A stretch of 64,000 nucleotides of DNA, from the NCBI GenBank assembly GCA_003344405.1, contig NOWV01000154.1:1-64000 (forward strand), written 5' to 3'. Numbering within the stretch: position 1 is the stretch's first letter; the number at the start of each line of letters is the position of its first letter. The DNA is from Trichoplax sp. H2. Taxonomy: Eukaryota > Placozoa > Uniplacotomia > Trichoplacea. Under the pieces are notes generated by a model, which worked only from the letters and a program-made list of their open reading frames with translations, made no database searches and was not told where the DNA came from. This document shows positions 11,601-24,794 of the stretch, in pieces. A program made the translations under genes and the position numbers.

Positions 11601-14600
11601 ACATTATCAAATGTACAAATCTATATTCTGATTAGAATAGCAAATTAGACCTAAACTTTACTCAAAAGAATTGATGTAATGAAACGTTGTTTAAAAAATT
11701 CGAGGATAGATTTTTATTCAAATTAATTCCATTAATCGATTTAATTGAATAAAATAAGATTGCTCCTATTTATATTATCCGTTATGTTAGGATATTGTTA
11801 TATGTGAAATAACAGCTGTGGTATAGGACACATGATATCAATAGCCGCAGACTTGTCATTATTTTATGCCAATGCAGTACTGTCTTATTGACCGCTATAT
11901 TTGATTTTGATTGCCTCCTGATTTATCTTTAGTTTTTGTAATACCGCATCGATTTAATTACATAAATCATATGAGAAATTGAGAGAACGTATTGCAGCGG
12001 TTCCATAGTATTTCTTCTGACTAATGTAATAGCTCTGCGTGTAATATGCTATACTATATAGCATAGCAAGATTATTCCATAAGTGTTAAGTAATAGGATA
12101 ACAAATACTTACTGATTTACATACGGTATGATTTAATTTAGAGTCTACAATTGATTGGCATTAAATGCCGCATATATCCTCTAGCCATTAGTATCGTCGT
12201 ATCACAGCATCATTCTAAGTAATATTTTACATTATTGATTAAATACAGTCCTAATGTTATTTTATAAATGATAATTAGCATTTCTAAACATAGATTTGAC
12301 CAATTTAATATCACCTTCACTTGTTAAAAGTTTTAAGATATATTCTACTTAAAGATGTAGTAAATAATCTATTGAACTGCATTTAGGAATAAAGAATATT
12401 TCCTAGATTCATTAATAGTAACTATAGATTTCACAATATTGAAATAGATAACTAGATTATGTTTCTATTTATTCCTGGTGGATGCGGTAGAATGTAATTG
12501 TGCGACTAAATACGATATACTTGCCCATAGACCCAATCCCACGAAGTAACAAAATTACCGGTACGTACGTGTATATAAAGAACAGAAGGTTAATTACATT
12601 CTGTAACGGCTTTCTGAAGTTATGTTGCTATGATTATTAAATATACCTATATACTTAGTACCTAATGTACAGTATCTGTAAAATTGACTATCAATAAACC
12701 TTTGTTGGTTCAGTATGGTACGTATTGAAAGGCGTGAATAGTTGATCTATAATTATTTTATTTTTACGTGCTTGTATGAACATTAAACGTCGATATAAAA
12801 TTATTTTACTTTTAATATCGAGGCTCTTTAAAATGTCCAATTCAAACTTGTTTGAGCTATGATGAAGTATTTTATGGTAATTTTGACTTAAAAATAGCAA
12901 TAATAATATACGTGTAAGAGCATTATTTTTAATTTAAAAATTTTTAGTGTGATTGCTTAGTGAGAAACAGATGAGTGCCATTGTGGTTTTTAGCATACCT
13001 TTTCAAATGAAGTGCTTGTTTTAGTATTCGCTTACTCAACGGTAAAAGAATACTGAGTAGTTATGCTAGTGAGAGTATACGGACAGAAGGTTAGGTAAAT
13101 GTACGTCTGATTCAAAATGAAGTATGAATCACGAATAGCCTTTTCAGATTATGATAAAACAGACGACGTCTTTATTTAGCACTCAAATACTGCATTTTAT
13201 CAATTAGTTAAGAACTATTTAATATTTGCTGTTGAAAAAGCCTTTCTAAGAAACACAATACTAATATTTTAATTATGGCATGACACATACTTGTATATAG
13301 TATCATGAAAGCTACGTTATAACTTCATAGATATTTATGTGGAAACTTCTAAATTCATGAAAATATATAGCAAAAACAGTAAAGAAAGTTGGAGTTAATT
13401 ATGTTTGCTATTAATATATGAAATATTATTGTAAGAAATTAGGGTAGCTTGTGACGGTCGGTAATTAAAAGACAGTCATATAGTTCAGCAATACATTCCG
13501 TTACTCTTGACTCTTTACGATACTTAATTAAATATGAGAGAAAACAGAATCTAGGGTCGAGGGAAATTTCGATCTCTGTGATAGATTTAGGCCATTTATT
13601 TCTCTAGTAAAAATTTCAAGATCGCTAACGTACTTTACCGTGTAAAAATGATTGCATACAATCCAATTATTAAGAAATGAAGATATAATAGTATCAGTAA
13701 ACTTGTAAAAATATAATTGCATCTAATGTTAACACGTTTACATATATATGTTCGTAAACATGTTACTATGTGCAACTGTCGTTGTAAGTAAATCAAATGA
13801 AACCTGTCTACAAATGATACATTGCAACGTAGGCCTTCTTTAGATATTTGAAGCTAAATTTAACATTCATGGGCGCCTTTATGCCGGTCTTTATTCATCT
13901 ATATTGTAATACTGTCTGTAGATACATTACGAAAATCTAAATACGCCTTTAACTATTAATGATTAGTATAAGACAACTTTAGAAACCTTTATCAGAATAA
14001 AAAAATTATACGTTCGGCAGTAATATAGAGTGAACCCTCAACACTTCTTTCCTGCTATTAAAAGGTAATTATGAATGTATTATTTATTGCGTTCTTTTAA
14101 TGAACTATTAACGACATCCTAATTCATGCGAAAACAGAGTAGAACAAGATCTAGGCATCATGTTAGCTACTCCATGTCATGGTAAACATTCAGTAATGTA
14201 GTAAACAAGTTTTATCTTCTAAGGAAGAAAAATATGTAAAAGATGGAGTAGTTATGATATGCAACTTCTCCGCTAGGGCAAAATTACTGTTCTCAGTGTC
14301 TACTATAAGTAGTTTTCTTCCAATGTAAACAGAATTCTAATAGCTGTATAGTGTATACGTATGTACTTAGGCTCTTATGTGCAGATCAATACTACACTGA
14401 AATAGTACTTAATATGATAACACTTTATCTCTGAGTTGAATTATTCCTTTGGTGTCCCTGTTCCCTTTTTGCTTACTGCGCTAACTTTATGAATCTATCT
14501 TCGTGGCAGGATATTTATGAAATATCAGTTTTGCACAAAATAATGATTGAAGAAAACAGATAGGATGTGTTGAATTATTTAAGACGATCATTGTTCGTAA

Positions 14601-17600
14601 TAGAAATAAGAAGATTTTTGTTTTTCAATATATCTCTGTTCTAGTCTCTTTATCAGCCTATAATTTATATGTAAAGTACGCTTTGTTCCATTTGTGAATT
14701 TTAGCGATAGGCCAATGATTAGTTCACAGATTCAATCAGTTTTAACGGCAGAAACTACAGTGAAAATTTAACAGGCATAGTGTGCCTAGCATAGTATGGT
14801 ACTTAGGAGATGTTATTGTCCGATAAAAAACGTAAAAATTATAAATTGATACCAAATTAAAGGATACGGTACCGTATTTTTACATTTAATTATAGAGATC
14901 TATATATTAAAATAGAATCAGAAGCAATACTGTTCGATGAGCCGAAGTGAGTATGATGGTAAGACGTAATTGTAGCTAATCAAAGTGTATAAGTAGTGAA
15001 TTCGCAAAATACTTATTAGCAACTCTCAGCTACAAGTCATAAGCAATCATTAAATCGTTAGTGATCAACTATTTTATTTACTTTACTGTGTAGGCAGAAG
15101 CGATAAGAATCGCTGTACTATAAAAGTTATAATATATTTTTACTATTAGTATTAGATATTTATCAAGCTATTATTTTAGAGGAATGGTTTGATTGCACTT
15201 AAGTAAGTAGCATATGATTTATAATTAAGTACTGTAGTGATTAAAATAATGATATTGCAGTATCATTATCAATCAACGCCGAGTGATCATTAACTATATG
15301 CCACAAATAGGCCCTGTCAGCGTGTCTACGCACCTTTAATAAAACGGCAAAAATTTCTGACTAAGCCAATAATCTCGTGCGTCGTGACTTTTTTCTCGTT
15401 TAAAACCCAATTTTTATACCCTTTTCAATATTTACCTTAGGCTTGACCAGTTCTACAGCTAAAATGGAAGAAAAATTATAAACCATTAAAATAGGGTACT
15501 TTTAAATCGGATGTAATTTATAATCGAATGACTTAATAGGCAATTTTAGTAGATTATCATTGGAAAAGATTTAAAACGTCTAAATCGATCAGTAATTAAC
15601 AACTGAAAATGAATCAATTTACGATCAATTGGTAGCAATCAATAATTAATTATATCAGAAATTACCTTAAGGAAAAATATTGAAGCCAACCAAAATAGAA
15701 TGTATCGATTCAAGAAATCGATATTATGGTGAAGACTAATTACTGAAGACAAGAGATATTATTAAAGAGCGCTAAACATTAATTACTCTATTGAATCGTA
15801 TATGCCGGTATGTTTCTAGGAACTTCTTAACAATGAAATGAAGTCGTTCTGCGTTATGCAATTTCTGCAAATTATTCTAATCTATTAATTATTAGATGGG
15901 TATGTTTATAGTTTCTATTATTTTCGGTGACAATAATTAATGGGGTGCTTTTCTCAAATTAGCTGTCCCCCTAAAGCTACACTTATAAGATTGAACAATG
16001 GTTACTAGGCCAGATAATGTCGGATCAACGCTGTTAGAATTAGTTAAAATTAGTAAATTACAATGACATTAGAAGTTATCAATCTGATTAAAAAGTAGAT
16101 AAAGTAGATGTAAAAAGTCTAACAAATTTATTAAAATGAATTTTTGTCTTTTCAATGTCATGTATTACGATATGTAACAAAGTGGTTCTATAATGATGGC
16201 TAAAATGGCGACAGTTACTTTATTTAATATGTCACTATGACTCAGATATAACGGAATGGATAATTTTTCATTCTTTTTGTCTTTAACTATAGTTAGCTAT
16301 ATTGTCATGAAGTCAAACGGTAAGCAAAAAGCTCAAGGTGTCAAATAGCATTATAGTTATTTCGGCCAAAAATCTACGATGATTACTATTTTTTATAACA
16401 TTAATTAGAATCGCGAAAAGTAACGTCTGTACTCAATTGCCTTCAGGCAATGAGCATTCTTGTAGATTTATTTAATATTAAAACGACCAATAGTATTGAG
16501 GCCATAAGATCACAATGTAAAAGATGTGTTTGTCTAGCTTAGATAATGTAAATGTTGTAAACATTAACAACATAACAAAAGATGGCAAACTGCGACAACT
16601 ATTTATTTCAGTATTATACAACCAGTATGATCATTTCTAAATAAATGCTAATTACAAACTTGAGTTATCATTTCAATTTTTAGTAAAAAGATAAATGTTC
16701 CATGATAAGATAAACAGTATTAGCAGAATAGGATTGTAGGGCATTAAAATCGAATCAAGCCTTAAGGGCCGTGCGAATTCTCACTAGCACTTTGGGCTAC
16801 TGCACGGATTATTAATAAGAAATAATAGAATTCTTATGGCCGTCAGGATATAAAACTTTTACTGTAGTATAAAATACTATTAGATATCATCAGTACGATG
16901 GAAATAGTTTCGCTGTATATAAAATTAAGTGCGTTTGGGTAGTATGAGTATAATACAGCATATATCGATTAAATTAGATATTTTCGTAGGCTAGTTAACT
17001 ATAAGTGGTATGATATAAATCTGTATTTATCTACTTTACAAGTGCATTAAAAGTACAGCAAGACGTTGTAAGAGGAAAATACGATTACACATTATAACTC
17101 ACCCTATTACAATCAGTATTTGATCAGTTTACTCGAGAATTAAATATTCTTAGGATTCTATCGAATCATCGAATAAAAATGACATATTCTTAACCAACCG
17201 ATATTTTTAGATACAATTGCAGAAAGTTCTACGATAATATTATTAAGATACTGCCCCGTGGGCTTATTTGCATCCGAACTTTGTAACAACATAGCATTAC
17301 GCGATATCATGGTCAGTTATTACGTAAAATCTCCACGCCCCTCATCTACATGATTTCATCCCGATCATCAAGTTTTATCAATAAATAATATCCATAAATA
17401 ACTTGACAAGAACGTGTAGGAAATGAAGGTAATCTACCATTTAAAATTATTATAAACCAATACTAATGACGAAGTGTGCAAGATTCAATTCATCAATATG
17501 ATTCATAATGTAAATTAAAGCGGTTCACTAATCATGCCATCTAATCAACGGCATGATATTTCTTACTCTTGCTTACTATTGAAAGGTCTTAGAGGCTATT

Positions 17601-18183
17601 TTTTTTTTTTAATCTGTCTGTGGTTCGTCTCTTGCATACTCTTTGAACACGACATAACAGCAAATATTGCTACTAAGAATAGCAATGTCAGATCAAATCT
17701 CATGAAACGGCATTCACTATATGCATGCACACTTTTTGGCACTTTAATACATGTATTCAATACATTTTAGCACGTTATAGCTCTCTGCTGAATTGAACTA
17801 CGCAAACCGTACTTTTTTATGTTTCACAACCGAATATTGAGTTGTCTCAAATTCTGTAGTCTTCATATTGGTTTAAAAATGATACAATTTAGAGGCAATT
17901 AGTACAATAGTCTATTTTAGTAAGATTACATTCATACTTTATCAGAAATCTTATAGATTAGGTAACATTAATTCTTTGCTAATTAGACGTTACATTATAA
18001 AAGCAACATTACTTCAATTATATTATTATCACTAGGAAATAATGCTTTACTTTAGTAATAACTTTCTATCTATTCATAATACAACAGAAGATAGTAGCTG
18101 TAGTTTTTTAATTTAATAACGGAAATATTGAACGGCTAGTCCAATGTTTAATATGACAATTAGTCTTATTTAAAAAATATGTG

Positions 18184-18253
18184 CTACTCATTTCATTGCT
18201 CGCTAATCACTTAAATGACTACTCATTTCTTTGCTTGCTAATCGGTTAAATAA
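18184..18253 (+). repeat. Two-copy 35-bp tandem duplication
   Basis: Copies at 18184-18218 and 18219-18253 both begin CTACTCATTTC and abut exactly. They differ at 5 of 35 positions by eye, so this is an older local duplication. No coding frame is associated with it. Confidence 0.85.
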
Positions 18254-21200
18254 TTGCAGCTGATCATCGCCAATCGCAATAGAATAGAGTAATAAACGAA
18301 TAAGAATACGTATACGGGTATTTGACTGGAATGAAATTGTATAATCGAAGTTGCATGTTATTGCCGCTTTGGAATAGCGTTTTCATTCTTTTAAAGCTAT
18401 TCCGTCGTGTATGTAAGAACGATATTGAATACTTAATATTTACTGGAATACCTAGACATAGGAAGTGTCATCAACGCTATCAACAATTCATAATAATTCT
18501 ACTAGATCATTTTTATAGAATAATAAACAATATAAGTAAAAAACAATCAAGAATGGATATCATTATTTTATAGATAATAAAAATATTAATTTGGTCAATG
18601 TTCCCTTGGAAGAATGTCATCATCGACTAATATTAATAATGCGTTCAACTAGTTATTGAATTTATATTCTAATAATGATATCGACGAGCCTCAATAAGAA
18701 CATGATCTGTGTGACATGGCTTGGCGAAAGTTCTAACAATTTATCATTGTAATAATTGAAACTGTCATTTTGAGTTTGTAATATAAATTTTGTGAAGTTA
18801 ACTTGAGATTTTCTTATTAGCGGAGATGTTCATCAATTATTTTGCACTGGATTTAAATAATGCTATATTACTTGTTGTAGCATCAATTAGGACAATTTGA
18901 TTACGATAAAATAACTGTATATTATATAAGGATTATCCCATATAAATTGAACGATCAACTCTAATTAAATTAATATAGACAATTGATAGAAGCATACAAT
19001 CAGGCTCTACGTTACTACGGGTATCGCTAATTTTTATATAAGTTATATAATTATCATTCGCGAAACAAATTTCGCTAGTGGTAAAAAATGCAGACCTTAC
19101 TACTATTTCTCTTCTTTTCTGTACAATTCTAAAGAAATTTTGCATAACCTTAGTTACAGTCGAGAAATAAAAGTAACAACATTTGATAAGCAATCGATGT
19201 ATTGATTTAATTATCAGAATGATATTATTAGATGGAACTGGAAAGTAGTCGATTTTCCGTGATATACTTTTCTTTGTCCTATTTTCAGTTTTCATAATCA
19301 GGATTAATAATTAAATTTATTCACAGCTGGGCTGTTAAAATCAAAAAGTAATATATTATGGCCAATTAAGAATAATTAATAAATGACAAAAATCAATTTT
19401 AATTCCGCTCAATAGAACGTCTATGATAGCCCATAGAGAAAAGCATTTTCTTAATATAGCAAAGTATGATAAGATATATGAAGTACACTTGTACGAAACT
19501 TTTATAACTTTGAAGATAATCAGTAATTGATAAGTTATTTATACATTACCTTGATTTTTTACGCTAGGACTGACAATCAGTGCAATTCTTATTTATTTTT
19601 TATGCGCCGGAATGAGCATGTAACATATTCAAGAGCAGCAATTTCATTGAAAGGTAGTAACGCGTATTTACTGATAGGATGGTATATTAGAATCCAAGTC
19701 GAACACTTCTTGCATCTAAAGATTTATTGATGCAGTCTAGCAGTACGATTATACATTAGCATTTATTTAGATCAGTTTAAAATTAACAGCAATACTCTAT
19801 TTATAGGTAATTCATCATTTTACGAGTACTTAATAAACGTTTACATTGCGCACATTTCGGTACTACTCCTTAAATGATATAATCGATTAATCTTTATAAA
19901 GAAATGATCCCAAATAACAAGCTAAACTATACTTATATTAATTTAGTAATTTCGGGAATCTTTGGTATAATTTATCTTTATTGTATGTGTTTGATTGCTA
20001 GTTTAATTTGGAGTATTTTAGCATGATAGTTGGATAGTCTAATACTACCAACTGCTCTATGAAGCATATAAAAGGTGGCATAGTTTGATAGTTTAGTGCA
20101 GTTGAAGATAGAGAAGGCAAGAAAAGTTTAGAATAATCGTGTATTAGCTCATTAATTGATATTTTGGTTGGCTGAGGCAGCAATCCTGCCCTTTTTTGTT
20201 ACTCCTTTAAGAATTTTGCTAAGATTGTTGTTAAAGTTATAATAAATTGGTGTTTTTCCCCCTGTACATTTTGTTTTGAAGTTCAATTGCTGATTATTTA
20301 AGCTTAGTTTTTTTCTCGTCCAACATTTCTTTACAATAAGATAAAACTTACGATAAGTGCTATACGTAGTTCATTTAATAGTGAATATGAACGAAAATAA
20401 TACTATAATTTTGTAATTTGGAAATATTCCTACGTCAGATATATTAGTTTCCTATTATTTGAATATTTGCTAGCAAAAATGTGAGCAATATTTTCTCGCA
20501 TTATTATGCTTAATTAAGATGTAAATTGCCAAAAGATTCGTATTTTACAGACTTTTTTTTAATGTTTTACTAGAAAATCCGTCCATTTGAAGATCATTGC
20601 CTTTCCTGAAAATGATTTCTAGTTCAAAATCTGGCATATTCTATTCGCCTACAAATGGAGTAGTAATGAATGCTACGCCAATAAAATATAGTAAATTATA
20701 ATTAATGGTTTATATTGTATTCGTGAAATCTTTTAAAACGCTGATCTCGCTCTAAATGTTGTCTTGATGATCGTGATCAAAGTATCTTTTTGGGGGTGTA
20801 TATGCTTAAAACAGATTCAAATGCTTACTTTTATAACTAGTCTGTTTAATTCCCGATAGACTTATAATGTAATTATAGTAAATCATGCACGTGCAGATTT
20901 CAGAATTAAGGGCTTGGTTATACTTTCATTTGTAAGTTATTATGATACGATTTAACGAATCTTACTCTATATCAAGCCGTTTAATCGTTAGAGTATCAAA
21001 ATTATAATTTTAAGCATAGCCTAGACTATCTGAAATATCGATGTCGTTCAAACATGCGATTAGCATGAAACCTTTAAAATCGAACTGTATAGGCAGAATT
21101 TAACCTTTTCCAGTGTCTGCCATATTTTATAGATCTATTGACTTTATAAAAGAGCCATAGTGACGATTACTTCGATAGCTACTCAATTCTAAATCACTAA

Positions 21201-23600
21201 ACTGACCTAGGGGTACGGACCTATACAGCTAGTGGATAGAATTATTGATCAGTGCAGAATTACTACTACCATAATTATAGTATTAGTTAGTATAGCTACT
21301 ATCAAAGTTATGTGATTGTATAGTTTTAACCCTACTTCAATATTATTGCATTAAGAAATATAGGGTTTTTACAATTTTCAGTACTTAAGAAAAAGCAAAG
21401 GAAATAATCTACATTTTTTCTACACAAAAATAACTCAGTATAAAGTATCCGCAGCCTGGTAATCATGCGATATAGATTTGATTTTGCAATCGATTCTAAA
21501 AGAAAATTTGTAAGTTTCAAAGTACTCTAAAAATGTAATAAACAAAACATTTAATTAGCTTTATTATCTAACAAATTCTTTGTAGTAGTGTATGAGGACG
21601 TTCGGAAGAATTCAATGTATGATTTGAGGTTAAAATACAATACATTCACAATATCGTAATCATCAATTTATTAGAACGGTAGGAATAAAGATTATTATTT
21701 CAATAAAGAAACTCCGCATAATTTCATGTCAATATGAGTTATTGATAACGTAATACATGACGTGTTTAAAATGGAACTAATCATAAAATTTTTCTTTACC
21801 GCGTTAACTTTATAATAGTAAGCCTGATCACTTATCAAATCTTTTCAAGTCATGACAATCATCTATTTGATAACTACGGAATCATATTTTGCTCTTTTTA
21901 CTATTCTAAATTTTTAGAATGATACAATGGTGTCCTTCAAATACAGTATCATATGATGCAAACATAATTGTCAATAGAAATATCTAGCCTAATTATGTTA
22001 GTAATCTTACATAGTAATTTCATCTCAATTTCCGATATATAAGGTAAAAACTGATATTGATCGTTCAAATTATTAATGCACAGTATGTCGTCGTAAAAGA
22101 GTAATTTTTATCAATAAATTAATTATAAGTAGCCACCAAACAATAGGCTGCATGATCGATTAAAAGAGATGGCCAACGAAAGTTTGTATCACGTAAATCA
22201 CTCCATGAGTCAGCTATCCTGCAATTTGCCGTTGAAACATTATTATATCACCTTTTTATAGCTTTACAATTATTTTATCTAACAAATAACACGAAGGACT
22301 TTGTCGACATGTATGAGCTCTCCTGTACTTTTACTATAATCTATCCTATATACAATCTTGTAGAAGTTAGAATATATGTATATAAGGGATTCTGCATTAG
22401 TAGATACCATGAAAAGACTTGGTAATAATTGTTACATAACTTATTATGCTAATAATATAATCATAAATCAATTATCAAGCGTACAATTTCATTATTTAGT
22501 ATGATGTTATCATCGTTCAATTAAGTGAAAGAGATTCTTAAGCGAAAAAATTAAAATTTTATTTACGGTATGATAAAGTAGTGTATATCTAAGAGTATGC
22601 CACCGCTTGGGAATGTCCATCTATTTTGGTTGTATGTTATTATCGCTTAATTACAATGTTTAAGATGAAGTCATGATAAATTGAGTTCTCTGTTTCTTGG
22701 TTAAATTGAAATTATTCGTTATCCTTACTAGTTAATTTTTATTATTAATCGAATTAACGTGCTTGGTCTGAAGGTAGATGAATCAACTATCCGGAACTTG
22801 TGATAGATTATCAATAGCATGGAAAACAGTAGCATGTCGCGTTCTGTAATTTTAGTTATTAAGGGAAAATGCATGTGCATATTATAGCCAGTCTGAAACT
22901 AATCACTCCGGTAATTTTAATCAACAATGCTGGTTAATTTGGGAACGTGAAAAGTTACACAGTAGTTTAGCAGATATTAGAATTATGCTATTTTTACTTG
23001 GAGACCATAACCAGAGGTATTTTTCCTGGGCATCATAATAAAAAGGCTTTCTATTGAGATTTTAACTCTACTGAATGATTGCATTATTTTGAAACGAGGA
23101 AATATGTAAATGCGTCAATTTCAACGGAATCGCAGATTGACTTTGAAAGTTAAAATTGTTAGTATTATATTTTCTTTGTAATAGATAGTACACAGATTTT
23201 ATTATACAGTAGTTAGTAGTAAACACTATTTTCAAAGGTTGAATAATAATTAAGTTGTGTCAAATTCAGTTTTCTATTATTGATTTGTAAATAAATGAAA
23301 GAATTTTTCATCATTGAATAAAATCAAAATTGCTTGATTACCTACGAAGTTTCGAAATGATAAATTAGGAAAAAATCTATTAAAACTTCTGATGTTGTTT
23401 GCTAGTTTCGACTTTATTCAATTCCTTTCGCTTAATCAATTACAACTATATCATGGCAATAGAATTGTTTAATTTACAGACGCTGTTACATCGGTTCAGT
23501 TTTGTGAATCATTACTTTAACCTTGATACAGTACATTGTTATGCAAGAAATAAAAATACGATAAATATAAACAACAAAACTGCACCAATTTCATTCGAAT

Positions 23601-24794
23601 TTAGTATAATTTACAATATTTTACCCAGGATCCGAGTAAGGTTTTAAGACCTTTTCTTATAGATGTATCCATAGCTCCATATATGATTGGGTTAAAAGCC
23701 GAGTTAGCCATTGCTAGCCATGTTGTAATTTGATGAAAACTACAGGGTAACGGGCTTATTTCATAAATGGTTAAATATACCATACTAATAAGATGCGGTA
23801 GCCAGCAGACTATAAAACTACCGATGACAATTAATAACATCAATGTTGCTTTAATATGTGTTTTATAATGTATTCTTCGGCTAGTTAGCATTTCACGAAC
23901 GTACTGTAATCGGATACGTTGCGAGATAGAATTGCTAGTTAGAATACCTAAATCAGTATCACAAGGTAATGGCAGAGTTTCTTGATGATCACTTGTAGTT
24001 ACGTTAACTGGACTAAGGTTATTATATGTACCAGTTGGGCTTAGATAAGTTGAAATTGCTACAGTTGACGTAGATACCCCTATCCGCCTTGAATGTTTAC
24101 GAGCAATTTTTAGTACGAGGAAATAAGTACAACTCATGATCACGGTAGGTAGTCCAAAATTAATACCAACTATAAAACCAACATAATTTGGAAAGCTCCA
24201 CCAAGCAACTGTGCAAATTGTTTCGAAAGGAAGGTAGACATATTCTCCCCAGCCCAAAAAGGGTAGACTAGCATTAATAGCTGAATGGATCCATATAATT
24301 GAAATTACACATGTGACTTTACTTTTGCTCATATAATGATGATATGTCAATGGTGAAGCAATAGCACAGTATTTTTCCACACTAACAGCGGCTAAAGTAA
24401 TCATGGAATTAATACAAAAAAATGAGTTAGCAAACCCTGTTAAACTGCATAAGTTCTGACCAAAAACCCATTGCCCATTTAAGCAGGAAATCAAAATACA
24501 GGGCATGCATAGTACGCCCAGTAAAAAATCAGTTAAGGCTAAATTAGTGATAAAATAGTTAGATGCCGACTTGATATCATCATGATGGTAGCGTAAAACG
24601 AGTAAGACGGCGCCATTACCAATGCAGCTCATCAACATAAATAGGGTCATGAAACAGCTTAAAATGATACGCCATAGACAATCTGAGACAACTAGGCTCC
24701 CATTGCATAGCTCTAGTGATTTATTCGTGAAATTGTTAATGTAGGTATCAGCCATCGCTACATCTAAATAGATATCCAAAGATTTTTCTAGCAA
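23601..24794 (-). CDS. GPCR 2: class A (rhodopsin-like) receptor, GPR161-like, intronless
   Basis: One uninterrupted frame of 397 residues encodes a complete seven-transmembrane receptor. Seen: sequons NFT, NKS and NGS before TM1, GN (59-60), LALTD in TM2 (85-89), Cys116 and Cys194 for the ECL2 disulfide, EKY (140-142) in place of DRY, IIWIH..LPFLGWG at the end of TM4, a long third intracellular loop (about 230-312) rich in Ser/Thr, CWLP in TM6 (330-333) and NPIIY in TM7 (368-372). The TM4/ECL2 and TM7 patterns are shared with GPCR 1 and resemble GPR161, so the two are probably paralogs. The ATG at residue 14 is an alternative start. The Asp/Glu-to-Lys change in the DRY motif (EKY) may alter G-protein activation. 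The ligand is unknown. Confidence 0.92.
   Translation of the reverse strand: MLEKSLDIYLDVAMADTYINNFTNKSLELCNGSLVVSDCLWRIILSCFMTLFMLMSCIGNGAVLLVLRYHHDDIKSASNYFITNLALTDFLLGVLCMPCILISCLNGQWVFGQNLCSLTGFANSFFCINSMITLAAVSVEKYCAIASPLTYHHYMSKSKVTCVISIIWIHSAINASLPFLGWGEYVYLPFETICTVAWWSFPNYVGFIVGINFGLPTVIMSCTYFLVLKIARKHSRRIGVSTSTVAISTYLSPTGTYNNLSPVNVTTSDHQETLPLPCDTDLGILTSNSISQRIRLQYVREMLTSRRIHYKTHIKATLMLLIVIGSFIVCWLPHLISMVYLTIYEISPLPCSFHQITTWLAMANSAFNPIIYGAMDTSIRKGLKTLLGSWVKYCKLY

Larger units (their letters stand above)
4235..23600. other. Gene-poor stretch of about 19 kb between the two GPCRs
   Basis: I found no convincing exon on either strand. The longest frame (minus strand, 18933-19295, 120 codons) has no recognisable domain and low-complexity AT-rich codons. 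The TACAG/CTGTA arrays are absent except for isolated single motifs (for example near 9678, 10025 and 11876). Local features are a perfect inverted repeat at 5680-5709, a (CT)8 microsatellite at 8677-8692, a possible protein fragment at 10302-10466 and a two-copy 35-bp tandem duplication at 18184-18253. Fast-evolving or non-coding RNA genes could have been missed. Confidence 0.55.

Noticed and set aside
18933-19295. A 120-codon minus-strand frame, longest in the gene-poor stretch
   Set aside because: No recognisable domain, and one frame of this size is expected by chance in 19 kb.
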